The notes beneath the pieces are model-generated. The model worked only from the letters and a program-made list of their open reading frames with translations, did not search any database and was not told the DNA's origin. A stretch of 64,000 bases of DNA. Source: Arthrobacter sp. H16F315 (GTDB taxonomy: Bacteria; Actinomycetota; Actinomycetes; Actinomycetales; Micrococcaceae). Positions 18,001 through 27,263 of this stretch are shown here, one piece after another. The translations under genes and the position numbers were made by a program. The first letter of the stretch is position 1; every line of letters starts with the position of its first letter. The stretch lies in the NCBI RefSeq assembly GCF_024124825.1, contig NZ_JAMXSS010000002.1, forward strand, positions 496,001 through 560,000, written 5' to 3'.

Positions 18001-18024
18001 CTGGGCGGATCGGGAGCGCGTGGC

Positions 18025-18802
18025 CTAGGGCTGGCCCGGGAGCGAAGGGAGCACCCGGGGAATGACCCGCCCCGGCAGCTGAGCCTTGGGGAGGGTCGGG
18101 CTCTCGCCCGTGCCGGGAAGTCCCGGTACGGCCGGTGTGACAGGGCGATGGGGCGGCAGCGGGAGGAGTCCACCCCGGCCTTCAGCCGCCGGAGTGCCCG
18201 CGCCGCCGGGCTTCGCAGGCTCCGCGGCGGGGGGTTTCCGGTGCCTCGGGAGCGTCCACTGACGGCGGCAGCGCAGGGTTGCCGGCTGGGTTGGCGGGCA
18301 CAGCCGGGGCCGGAATATCCGCCGGCGACGGGGCGGCGGGCTCCGGAGCAACGTCGGGAGTCGGGCCGGCGGGCTGGAAAATGCCGCCTACAGTGTGGCT
18401 GACATTTTTGCGGAAGTCCTCGCTGGAGGCGGCAACCGCGCCGGCACCGAGCGTCATTGCACCCACAACGGCGCCGCCCAGGATCGCCAGCCCGCGCTTG
18501 CGGCCGCGGCGTTCGCCGAGGCTGACCACCCCGCACGGCCGGACCCCAGCAATGGCACCTTGCGCCGGCGTCACAGCGGGTACGGCCGACGTCGGGTGTG
18601 CAGCAGAACCTGCAGCGGCGGAACTGCTGCCGCCGGCGGTGAGCATTGCCGCGAGGTCGGCCCGGGGAGCAGGGGCCCGGTCCGGGACCATGGCCTGGAG
18701 CTGCGCCAGGGTGCTGCCGAGTTCGGCGGCGCCTTCGAGACCGGAATCACGGAGCATCGCCTGAATGCCGCCATCCTGCAGGGGTTCGCGTGTGCCGGTC
18801 AT
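18025..18802 (-). CDS. putative membrane-anchored sigma-factor partner, Pro-rich (apparent frameshift)
   Basis: Encoded immediately after and overlapping (ATGA) the ECF sigma factor, so probably its anti-sigma or regulatory partner, although no canonical zinc anti-sigma motif is seen. Order: cytoplasmic N-terminal helix region (MTGTREPLQ, GGIQAMLRDSGLEG, LAQLQAMV), basic stretch GERRGRKRG (97-105), one membrane helix (about 104-126, LAILGGAVVGAMTLGAG), then a Pro/Ala-rich external tail. The frame breaks in the six-G run at 18229-18234; with one base fewer the tail continues AAEPAKPGGAGTPAAEG to PSLPGQP and a stop at 18025, giving about 258 residues. As written it would stop at 18182. Function is inferred from position and topology only. 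Confidence 0.6.
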
Positions 18803-19347
18803 AATGCTGCGTGGTCCTTTTCGGTGACGAGTTCGCGCAGGGCGCTGAGCCCGCGTCGCTGAAGCTGTTTGATGGCACCCGGGCTCTTGCCCATGATGCC
18901 GGCCACCTGGTCGATGGAGAGGTCCGCGACGATCCGCAGGACCAGGACTTCCCGTTGCTCGCCGTTGAGCCGGGAGAGTGTGTAGGACAGGCCGCCGAGG
19001 GAACCGAGGGCCTCGTCCTCGGCGGACGCGGAATACCGCGCGTCGTTCAATGGGTTATATTCAGCCAGATACGGTGTCCGTTCGGAGCGCCGGTGGTGGT
19101 CTACAAGCCTGGCGTGGGCGACCGAAAAAATGAAGGTTCGCAGGCCCTTGTGGCCACCGGTGACATTCGCCAGTTTCGGCAGAACGTCCACAAAAACGTC
19201 CTGGGTCAGGGCCTCCGCGTCATCGACGCCCTTGGCCCGGAAGTAACCCAGCACTGCGGGGGAAATCAAGGTATAGACGGCGCTGAATCCTGACGGGTCG
19301 CCAGCCAAGGCTGCTGACAGATCGTCATCGCTCAGCTGGTCTGCCAA
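18799..19347 (-). CDS. RNA polymerase sigma-70 family (ECF) factor
   Basis: A 182-residue sigma factor with region 2 (about 20-90, including GYFRAKGVDDAEALTQDVFVDV and FIFSVAHARLVDHHR for -10 recognition) and region 4 (about 125-175: LNGEQREVLVLRIVADLS, then the helix-turn-helix VAGIMGKSPGAIKQLQRRGL). The TTG at 19345-19347 is chosen because AAGGAAA sits about 7 nt upstream. It is cotranscribed with the membrane protein that follows. The target promoter is not identifiable here. Confidence 0.93.
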   Translation of the reverse strand: MADQLSDDDLSAALAGDPSGFSAVYTLISPAVLGYFRAKGVDDAEALTQDVFVDVLPKLANVTGGHKGLRTFIFSVAHARLVDHHRRSERTPYLAEYNPLNDARYSASAEDEALGSLGGLSYTLSRLNGEQREVLVLRIVADLSIDQVAGIMGKSPGAIKQLQRRGLSALRELVTEKDHAAL

Positions 19348-19435
19348 GTGGCTTTCCTTCCGTTACTGCTGGCGGTGCGGCCCCCGATAGTCTAGCGACC
19401 GCACCCCGTTACCTCCGAAGGGAGGCGTGCAGTGC

Positions 19436-19921
19436 TTACTTGTCGAGCTTGGGCAGCTCGGCCGACGGCAGTGCCGGAACAGCCGGGACAGCGGGGACGT
19501 TCCGGGCGCCGGGAACTGCCGGGGTAGCCACTGTCACGCCGGCGTGGGCCTTGGCCTCGGCAGCGCCCCTGGCGTTGGCTGCACCCTGGACGGAGACGCC
19601 GTCCTTCCCAGCGGAAACGGAACCCTCGGCGGCACTGTCGGTGTCCTCAACGCCGGCGCCGGCCTTCGCGGAGCCGTCACTGTCCGGGGTGGTGGGCACA
19701 GCCGGGGTGGACGGAACGGCCGGGGTGGCGGGCATAGCGGGCAGATTCGGAGTTGCCGGAACGGACGGAACTGCCGGGGTGGCGGGCGTAGCGTGGTTCA
19801 CTTCAGCCTGCTGGGTGCTCGATACCTGGGCCGCGTTGGCCAGGCCGATTCCGGAGAAGCCTCCGACCGCGAGAACAGCGGCGCCGACAGCAATCTTGGT
19901 GCTCGTGCTAACACTCTTCAT
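19436..19921 (-). CDS. secreted Ala/Pro-rich protein with TPAVP repeats
   Basis: A 161-residue exported protein starting at the ATG at 19921 (MKSVSTST), chosen over the ATG at 19933 because an AAAGGA lies about 11 nt upstream of it. Signal peptide: IAVGAAVLAVGGFSGIGLANA with an A-N-A cleavage-like end. The mature part is low-complexity: ATPAVP, VPATPNLP and TPAVPSTPAVPTTP units, then an Ala/Gly/Ser stretch, then PAVPAVPALP. There is no catalytic motif. The composition resembles the external tail of the sigma-partner protein downstream, and the gene ends 88 bp before the sigma gene. Between the two is only a weak 7-bp inverted repeat (19374-19405). Confidence 0.75.
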   Translation of the reverse strand: MKSVSTSTKIAVGAAVLAVGGFSGIGLANAAQVSSTQQAEVNHATPATPAVPSVPATPNLPAMPATPAVPSTPAVPTTPDSDGSAKAGAGVEDTDSAAEGSVSAGKDGVSVQGAANARGAAEAKAHAGVTVATPAVPGARNVPAVPAVPALPSAELPKLDK

Positions 19922-20123
19922 AAAAACGTGCATCCTTTGGTTGGTTGAAGGCTGGCCGGCGCCGCCCGATGGGGGCAGGCGCCGGCAGCACTTACAGTGG
20001 AAGGCCCCGGATACCTGATGGGGGTCCAGGTTCCGGCGGCGCTAACAAAGGAGTAATCGCTGAGGCACCCCAAAAGGTTACGCGCGAATCGGAAGTTCTT
20101 TTTTAGGTCCGGGACAGTTAACG

Positions 20124-20168
20124 ACGACGGCGGCGGGCCACCTTATCCAGGTGACCCGCCGCCGTCGT
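20124..20168 (-). terminator. terminator hairpin after purA
   Basis: A 19-bp stem (20124-20142 with 20150-20168, one mismatch) with a 7-nt loop, GC-rich, starting 15 bp beyond the purA stop on the minus strand. The stretch 19922-20123 upstream of the secreted-protein gene contains no gene I can see. Confidence 0.75.
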
Positions 20169-20183
20169 GCGTCAGTTGTTGCG

Positions 20184-21473
20184 TCAGTCGTTGATCAAGT
20201 CATTGATAACAATGGTCTGGTCTCGGTCCGGGCCGACGCCGATCGCGGAGAAACGGGTGCCGGAGAGCTTCTCGAGCGCCAGCACGTAGTTCTTGGCGTT
20301 CTCGGGCAGGTCCGCCAGGGTGCGGGCCCCGGTGATGTCCTCGGTCCAGCCTTCGAAGTACTCGAAAATGGGCTTGGCGTGGTGGAACTCGGTCTGGGTC
20401 ATCGGCATTTCATCGTGCCGGACCCCATCCACGTCGTACGCCACACAGACCGGGATCTGCTCGATGCCCGTGAGGACGTCCAGCTTGGTGACGAAGTAGT
20501 CCGTGAAGCCGTTGACGCGGGATGCGTGGCGGGCCAGCACGGCGTCATACCAGCCGCAACGGCGCGGGCGTCCGGTGTTGACGCCAAACTCGCCGCCGGT
20601 CTTCTGCAGGTACATGCCCATGTCGTCGAAGAGTTCGGTGGGGAACGGCCCGGCGCCCACTCGGGTGGTGTAGGCCTTGATAATGCCGATGGAGCGCGAG
20701 ATGCGGGTCGGGCCGATGCCCGAACCCACGGAGGCGCCGCCCGCCGTCGGGTTCGAGGAGGTCACAAAGGGGTAGGTGCCGTGGTCGACGTCCAGGAAGG
20801 TGGCCTGGCCGCCTTCCATCAGGACGACTTTGCCCTCGTCCAATGCGGTGTTCAGGACGTAGGTGCTGTCGATGACCAGCGGGCGCAGGCGTTCGGCGAA
20901 AGACAGGAAGTACTCCACAATCTCCTCCACCTCGATGTCGCGGCGGTTGTAGACCTTGACCAGGAGTTCGTTCTTTTGGCGCAGCGAGCCTTCGACCTTT
21001 TGGCGCAGGATGGAGGCGTCGAAAACGTCCTGGACGCGGATGCCAAGCCGGGCGACTTTGTCCATGTAGGCCGGGCCGATGCCGCGGCCGGTGGTTCCGA
21101 TGGCGCGGCTGCCGAGGAACCGCTCGGTGACCTTGTCCAGGACCTGGTGGTAAGGCGCGACGAGATGGGCATTGGCGGAGACGCGCAGCTTGGAAGTGTC
21201 GGCGCCGCGGGCTTCGAGGCCGTCGATCTCCTCAAACAGCGCCTCCAGGTTCACCACACAGCCGTTGCCGATGATCGGAACCGCGTTGGGGCTCAGGATG
21301 CCGGCCGGAAGGAGCTTGAGCTCGTACTTCTCACCGCCTACGACGACGGTGTGCCCGGCATTGTTGCCGCCGTTGGGCTTGACGACGTAGTCGACTCGGC
21401 CACCAAGCAGGTCAGTGGCCTTACCTTTGCCTTCGTCGCCCCACTGGGCTCCGACGATCACGATTGCTGGCAT
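20184..21473 (-). CDS. purA: adenylosuccinate synthetase
   Basis: Converts IMP, aspartate and GTP to adenylosuccinate in AMP synthesis; cytosolic dimer. 429 residues, typical length. Start is the ATG at 21473 ([10 protein letters not shown]), with GGGGAGGA 5-10 nt upstream; an in-frame codon at 21488 would place that site in the gene. GTP-binding P-loop WGDEGKGK (about 11-18), [11 protein letters not shown] (catalytic His), [13 protein letters not shown] for IMP and [10 protein letters not shown] are all present. It is monocistronic with its own terminator. Confidence 0.98.
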   Translation of the reverse strand: MPAIVIVGAQWGDEGKGKATDLLGGRVDYVVKPNGGNNAGHTVVVGGEKYELKLLPAGILSPNAVPIIGNGCVVNLEALFEEIDGLEARGADTSKLRVSANAHLVAPYHQVLDKVTERFLGSRAIGTTGRGIGPAYMDKVARLGIRVQDVFDASILRQKVEGSLRQKNELLVKVYNRRDIEVEEIVEYFLSFAERLRPLVIDSTYVLNTALDEGKVVLMEGGQATFLDVDHGTYPFVTSSNPTAGGASVGSGIGPTRISRSIGIIKAYTTRVGAGPFPTELFDDMGMYLQKTGGEFGVNTGRPRRCGWYDAVLARHASRVNGFTDYFVTKLDVLTGIEQIPVCVAYDVDGVRHDEMPMTQTEFHHAKPIFEYFEGWTEDITGARTLADLPENAKNYVLALEKLSGTRFSAIGVGPDRDQTIVINDLIND

Positions 21474-21719
21474 GGGATCCTCCCCCATTCGTTCGGGCCG
21501 AAATCCGGGTGATCCACGGGTGGTCGCGGATCTCAGCGCCGTTCATGAGAATGCCCCGAATCTACCGCTGTGCTCTTGTCATCAACGCCAGAGTCCGGGG
21601 CTCTTACCACCCAAGTTTAGCCGATCGCGGTAGCTGCGGCTCATTTGACCATCCAATGGACTTCCCGCCGATGGTGCACGCACCCCGCTGTCCAGCCTGC
21701 GGAACGCGGGCGGAAGGAC

Positions 21720-21748
21720 TTGCGCAGGCCCGCCCGGTGGAATTAAGT
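21720..21748 (+). promoter_or_regulatory. candidate sigma-70 promoter of the second S-box
   Basis: TTGCGC (21720-21725), 17-bp spacer, TTAAGT (21743-21748), a few bases upstream of the riboswitch start. Same spacing and same distance to the riboswitch as the element at 9730-9758. The stretch from the purA start (21473) to here has no other feature that I can identify. Confidence 0.4.
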
Positions 21749-21751
21749 GAG

Positions 21752-21856
21752 AGGTGACCATCCCGAGCGGCCGAGGGACCTGGACCATTGACGCCGCAGC
21801 AACCCCTCCGTTCGCAGCTTGTGGCGGTTCAGGGTGCTACCGCCAGGACCGATGGA
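21752..21856 (+). promoter_or_regulatory. SAM-I (S-box) riboswitch upstream of metE-like gene
   Basis: P1 strands ccatc (21758-21762) and gatgg (21851-21855) enclose the S-box core: gagcggccgagggacctgg, then gacgccgcagcaacc and ggtgctaccgccaggacc. This is a compact, standard-length aptamer, unlike the extended one at 9.8 kb. The RBS AAAGGAA begins at the end of P1 (21855), so ligand binding could block ribosome access. Expected outcome is repression by S-adenosylmethionine. Confidence 0.9.
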
Positions 21857-21869
21857 AAGGAAGCGCCCC

Positions 21870-23078
21870 ATGCACCAGAACACAGACCACATCCGGGCCA
21901 CCCATGCAGGCTCCCTGCCCCGCACCCCTGAGCTCATCGCCGCGAATGAGGCCAAGGACGCAGACGGCATCAGCCCGGAATTCCTGGACCTGCTGGCAAC
22001 CTCCGTGGTGGATGTAGTGCAGCGCCAGAAGGACCTCGGCATCGATATCCCCAACGACGGCGAATACGGACACACGATGTCCAGCTCTGTGGACTACGGT
22101 GCGTGGTGGAACTATTCCTTCAGCCGGCTGGGCGGCCTTGAACCGACCGACGTGGACCGCTGGGCCGACTCCGCGGTGCACCGCTCAAGCCCCGGAAACA
22201 TCGTGCTGACCTCGTTCCCGGACCGGCGCGACAGGCAGAAGTTCAACGAGGCCTACAACGATCCGTCCGCGGGGATCCTCGCGCACCGCAAGAGTGTCAC
22301 GCAACCGAAAATTGCGGGACCGCTGAGCTATACCGGGCAGGCCCTCGTCGGCTCGGATACCGCCAACTTGAGGGCGGGGCTGGCCGCCGCCGGACTCACC
22401 GAGGGCTTCGTGGCTTCCCTCTCCCCCGGATCCTGCGCCCGCGTCGCCAACGAGTACTACAGCAGCGATGAGGAACTCCTCTATGCCTGCGCCGACGCCA
22501 TGCGCGAGGAATACATGGCCATCATCGACGCCGGGCTCACGGTCCAGCTCGACGACCCGTCACTGGCCGAAAGCTGGGACCAGATTAACCCGGAACCGAG
22601 CCTGGCCGACTACCTCAAATTCATCCAGCTCCGGGTCGAAGCCACAAACTGGGCACTGCGCGGGCTTCCACAGGAGAAGATCCGGCTGCACGTCTGCTGG
22701 GGCTCCTGGCATGGGCCGCACACCACGGACATTCCCTTCGCGGACATTATCGGCTCCGTCCTGCAGATTAAGGCAGGCGGTTACTCCTTCGAGGCAGCCA
22801 ACGTCCGCCACGAGCATGAATGGCGGATCTGGGAAGACACCCGGCTTCCGGACGGAAAGGTGATCATCCCCGGCGTCGTCTCCCACGCCACAAACGTCGT
22901 CGAGCACCCGGATCTGGTAGCTGACCGGATCGTACGTTTCGCCCAATTGGTGGGCCGCGAAAATGTGATTGCCTCCACAGACTGCGGTCTCGGCGGCCGC
23001 GTGCACCCGCAAATCGCTTACGCCAAGCTGGAAGCCCTGGGCGAGGGTGCGCGCCGCGCCAGCGCACGGCTCTGGTAG
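21870..23078 (+). CDS. MetE-core cobalamin-independent methionine synthase II family protein
   Basis: A 402-residue protein equivalent to the C-terminal catalytic barrel of MetE, without the N-terminal half; such proteins transfer methyl groups to thiols. The ATG at 21870 follows AAAGGAAG (21855-21862). The zinc-ligand pattern is present: His274 and Cys276 in HVCWGSWHG, Glu308 in SFEAAN and Cys372 in STDCGLGG. The N-terminus RATHAGSLPR is typical of the group that includes epoxyalkane:CoM transferase homologues. The S-box upstream argues for a role in methionine synthesis, methylating homocysteine, perhaps with a donor other than polyglutamyl methyl-THF. The gene is monocistronic. Confidence 0.88.
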   Translation: MHQNTDHIRATHAGSLPRTPELIAANEAKDADGISPEFLDLLATSVVDVVQRQKDLGIDIPNDGEYGHTMSSSVDYGAWWNYSFSRLGGLEPTDVDRWADSAVHRSSPGNIVLTSFPDRRDRQKFNEAYNDPSAGILAHRKSVTQPKIAGPLSYTGQALVGSDTANLRAGLAAAGLTEGFVASLSPGSCARVANEYYSSDEELLYACADAMREEYMAIIDAGLTVQLDDPSLAESWDQINPEPSLADYLKFIQLRVEATNWALRGLPQEKIRLHVCWGSWHGPHTTDIPFADIIGSVLQIKAGGYSFEAANVRHEHEWRIWEDTRLPDGKVIIPGVVSHATNVVEHPDLVADRIVRFAQLVGRENVIASTDCGLGGRVHPQIAYAKLEALGEGARRASARLW

Positions 23079-23251
23079 ATCGGCGGCGGCAGGTCCGCCA
23101 TTTCGCAGGGCTTGATAGACTAATAAGGATCGACTAGGAAATCGGTCCACACCACCTTTTCAAACCGCACCATATTGGGCGTGCCCCGGTGTTAGGCGTG
23201 CCCGCGTACGGTCCGGCAGCTTTACCAATCCCGCAGGAGACTCAGCAATAT

Positions 23252-23884
23252 ATGACAGCCTTGGCCACTGAAAATTCCCGCGAACAGCTTCTGAGCCGCC
23301 GCTATGAAACTAGCGTCGCGGCCGTCAACGAGCTGTGCGACACGCTGCAGGCAACCAAAGCTGGCACGAACGTCCCCTACGTTGACCCGATTCACGACGT
23401 CGATGAGTGCCGCATCATCAGCCTCTTCTCCAACATCGGGACGGAGGACGAGTCTGGTTTTATCACCGCCGGTGATGATGAAGCCGCCACCCGCCTGCTC
23501 GGTGTCCAGTGGAAGCTGGGCCTGCGCCCCGAGTACGTGATGCCGTGGAACGTGCACCCCTGGTACGTCCCGGGCGAGCCGAACGGCAAGTTCACCCCGG
23601 ATCAGATTTCCGCGGGCCTGAAGCCGTTGCTGAAATTCCTCGCTGTGGTGCCCCGCGCCTCGGTTATTGTGGCGCACGGCACCGAAGCCAACCGCCTCGC
23701 GAACCTGCTCCTCAAAACCGAGGTACCCATGATCTGGCGCCGCGGCCTCAAGACCTACAAGGTCCGCTCACTCAGCGGCCGCGCCTTCGCCGGCACCCCC
23801 GCCCGGCAGGAACAGTACCTCGACGAGATGGGCACGGTTTACGCCGACGCCATGGCCCGCACCGGTCTGGCCAAGACCAGCTAG
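23252..23884 (+). CDS. uracil-DNA glycosylase-like protein
   Basis: A 210-residue protein starting at the ATG at 23252 (MTALATEN), with AGGAGA at 23235-23240; the 11-nt spacing is long but no nearer start exists. The sequence matches my recollection of proteins annotated as uracil-DNA glycosylase in Arthrobacter. Candidate active-site segments are YVMPWNVHPWYV near the middle and VIVAHGTEANRLANLLL near residue 150, which resemble superfamily motifs 1 and 2. The canonical GQDPYH of family 1 is absent, so activity is not certain. It would act in base-excision repair. Confidence 0.6.
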   Translation: MTALATENSREQLLSRRYETSVAAVNELCDTLQATKAGTNVPYVDPIHDVDECRIISLFSNIGTEDESGFITAGDDEAATRLLGVQWKLGLRPEYVMPWNVHPWYVPGEPNGKFTPDQISAGLKPLLKFLAVVPRASVIVAHGTEANRLANLLLKTEVPMIWRRGLKTYKVRSLSGRAFAGTPARQEQYLDEMGTVYADAMARTGLAKTS

Positions 23885-23900
23885 TCCCCAGCCAACGCAC

Positions 23901-23938
23901 GACGGCGGGCGCCCACCATGAGGTGGGCGCCCGCCGTC
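23901..23938. terminator. bidirectional terminator hairpin
   Basis: A perfect 17-bp stem (23901-23917 with 23922-23938) around a 4-nt atga loop, between the convergent UDG-like and DUF3151 genes. Confidence 0.85.
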
Positions 23939-23970
23939 ATCATTTAAGCGCGGGTCGGTTTAGGCGCGAA

Positions 23971-24399
23971 TTAGCGCTTCTCGGCTTCGATGGCCGCCTT
24001 GGCGCTGGGGTCCGAATCCTTAAGGAACTTCTCGATCCGCTCGGGCTCCTCGGCTTCCCCGATGGCCGCCGAGGCCCGGCCCAGCGAGTACAGGGCGCGC
24101 AGGAAGCCGCGGTTCGGTTCGTGCTCCCACGGGATGGGTCCGACGCCGCGCCAGCCGTTACGGCGCAGCGAATCCAGGCCGCGGTGGTAGCCAACACGGG
24201 AGTAGGCGTACGAGTCGATGGTCCGGCCCTCGGCCCACGCTTCTTCGGCCAGCACGGCCCACAGCAGCGACGAGGTCGGGTGCTTTTCCACCAGGTCGAG
24301 AGCTTCCTGACCGGCATCCAGCTCCCTGTGGATGTCAGTCTCGGCCGGCAGGAGCGTCGGCTCCGGGCCCATCAGATTCCTGCGGAACTCCTCCGACAT
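23971..24399 (-). CDS. DUF3151 family protein
   Basis: A 142-residue actinobacterial DUF3151 protein. Features: PEPTLLPAE near the N-terminus, LLWAVLAEEAWAEG, YAYSRVGYHRGLDSLRRNGW and a conserved WEHEPNRGFLRALYSLGRA block. It probably forms a helical, TPR-like cytosolic domain. It starts two bases after the stop of the aldolase gene, so the two are cotranscribed, an order that I know as conserved in actinobacteria. The function is unknown. Confidence 0.88.
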   Translation of the reverse strand: MSEEFRRNLMGPEPTLLPAETDIHRELDAGQEALDLVEKHPTSSLLWAVLAEEAWAEGRTIDSYAYSRVGYHRGLDSLRRNGWRGVGPIPWEHEPNRGFLRALYSLGRASAAIGEAEEPERIEKFLKDSDPSAKAAIEAEKR

Positions 24400-24401
24400 C
24401 C

Positions 24402-25421
<1,020 letters not shown>

Positions 25422-25658
25422 GCTGACTCCTAAAGTGAATTTCGTCTGCGGGCTGGTTGACCCTGGAGTAAACCTCGTCGGCTACGAACCATCCTAGCCA
25501 CTCCTGCGCCGGGGCAGTGTCTGCGGTCACTCGGGTCCGTCATAGTCGCGGCCGTTGCTGTTCCCCTTCGCCGAGTGTGCACTTCGCGGCGGTGTTTCGC
25601 GACAGACTGCGGCGGGCTGTCAACCCGCGGAGTCCCGGGCGCCGCCCATTCGCGCGGC

Positions 25659-26350
25659 TCACCCCGGGAGCTGGTTGAACACGTGCCTGCGGATCCAGGC
25701 GTGCATCGCAATGGCAGCCGCCGAGGCGGCATTGATTGAGCGGGTGGAGCCGAACTGCTCGATCGACAAGGTGTCCACCGCCGCCTGGTGGACCTCGGCG
25801 GACAGCCCCGGGCCCTCCTGGCCAAACACCAGTACGCAGTTTTTGGGCAGTTCGTAGGTCTCCAGCGGGACGGAGTCCGGGAAGATGTCGATGCCGATGA
25901 TGGCCAGCCCCTCCCCCTGCGCCCACGCAACGAAGTCCGCCACGGTGGGGTGGTGGCGGATGTGCTGGTACCGGTCGGTGACCATAGCCCCGCGGCGGTT
26001 CCATCTTCGTCGTCCGATGATGTGCACTTCCTTGGCCAGGAACGCGTTGGCGCTCCGCACGACGGTGCCTATGTTCATATCGTGCTGCCAGTTTTCGATC
26101 GCGATGTGGAAATTGTGCCGCTTGGCGTCCAGGTCCGACACGATCGACTCGTGCTTCCAGTAGCGGTACTTGTCCACCACGTTGCGGCGGTCCCCGTCTG
26201 TCAGGAGGTCCGGGTCCCAGTGATCGCCGTCCGGCAGTTCGCCTTCCCAAGGGCCGACGCCGACCTCCGCCTTGGCCTCTGCCCCGGCGGCCGCCTCCCC
26301 GCTTCCGCCGTAACGGGAAGGGATTCGCTGGTTATCTCGGGTTCAGTCAC
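25659..26350 (-). CDS. TrmH-family (SpoU/SPOUT) RNA methyltransferase (apparent frameshift near N-terminus)
   Basis: SAM-dependent 2'-O-ribose methyltransferase of tRNA or rRNA. The SPOUT core is intact: NFHIAIENWQHDMNIGTVVRSANAF (motif 1 Asn/Arg), LVFGQEGPGLS (motif 2) and FGSTRSINAASAAAIAMHAW (motif 3 knot). The conserved N-terminus continues upstream of 26180 as GPWEGELPDGDHWDPD, then loses frame at the CCCC of 26297-26300 (minus-strand G run). One added base joins it to a GTG start at 26350 (VTEPEITSESLP), giving about 231 residues. Without the repair only a GTG at 26180 would start, dropping conserved sequence. The GTG has a weak RBS, so the exact N-terminus is less certain. Confidence 0.82.
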
Positions 26351-26402
26351 CACTCAACATTAGACTGGGACTGGCATCGGCACATTATCGGCGGAGGACA
26401 GC

Positions 26403-27257
26403 ATGGCGGATCAGCAGGCAGACCACAGGGACGACGCGGACGACGTGTACTCATCAAAATCGGTGTACCGCAGCGGCCAGGAGATTGAGTGCTGGCTGAC
26501 GGACATGGACGGTGTCCTGGTCCACGAAAACCAGCCCATTCCCGGCGCCGCAGAACTCATCCAACGCTGGGTGGACACCTCCAAACGCTTCCTGGTCCTG
26601 ACCAATAACTCCATCTTCACACCCCGTGACCTCGCAGCCCGGCTGAAGAGCTCGGGCCTGGAAATCCCCGAGGAGAACATCTGGACCTCGGCCCTGGCCA
26701 CGGCCCAGTTCCTCAAGGATCAGGTGCGCGGCTCGGATTCCGGCAACCGCGCTTACACGATCGGCGAGGCGGGCCTCACTACCGCGCTGCACGAAGCCGG
26801 TTTTATCCTCACCGACCAGGACCCGGACTTCGTGGTGCTGGGCGAAACCCGCACCTACTCGTTTGAGGCCATCACCATGGCCATCCGGCTGATCCTGGGC
26901 GGCGCGAGGTTCATCGCCACCAACCCTGATGCCACCGGGCCCTCGAAGGATGGTCCGATGCCTGCCACCGGCGCCATCGCTGCGCTTATAACCAAGGCGA
27001 CCGGCCGGGAGCCCTACATCGTCGGCAAGCCGAACCCGATGATGTTCCGCTCAGCCATGAACCAGATCGACGCGCATTCGGAAACCACCGCCATGATCGG
27101 TGACCGGATGGACACCGACATCATCGCGGGCATGGAAGCGGGTCTGCACACGGTGCTGGTGCTTAGCGGCATCACCCACAAGGACGATATCGCCGCGTAC
27201 CCGTTCCGGCCCAACCAGATCCTGAACTCCGTGGCCGACCTGAAAAGCCAGATCTAG
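26403..27257 (+). CDS. HAD-IIA family hydrolase (NagD-like phosphatase)
   Basis: A 284-residue HAD phosphatase with a type IIA cap. Motif I is WLTDMDGVLV (nucleophile Asp34, Asp36), motif II is VLTNNS, the lysine is in IVGKPNPMMF and motif III is GDRMDTDI. Members dephosphorylate sugar or nucleotide phosphates; the substrate here is unknown. A hydrophilic N-terminal extension (about 27 residues, Asp/Gln-rich) precedes the domain. RBS GGAGGA lies close before the ATG. It stands alone and converges on the next gene. Confidence 0.9.
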   Translation: MADQQADHRDDADDVYSSKSVYRSGQEIECWLTDMDGVLVHENQPIPGAAELIQRWVDTSKRFLVLTNNSIFTPRDLAARLKSSGLEIPEENIWTSALATAQFLKDQVRGSDSGNRAYTIGEAGLTTALHEAGFILTDQDPDFVVLGETRTYSFEAITMAIRLILGGARFIATNPDATGPSKDGPMPATGAIAALITKATGREPYIVGKPNPMMFRSAMNQIDAHSETTAMIGDRMDTDIIAGMEAGLHTVLVLSGITHKDDIAAYPFRPNQILNSVADLKSQI

Positions 27258-27263
27258 GCAGCC

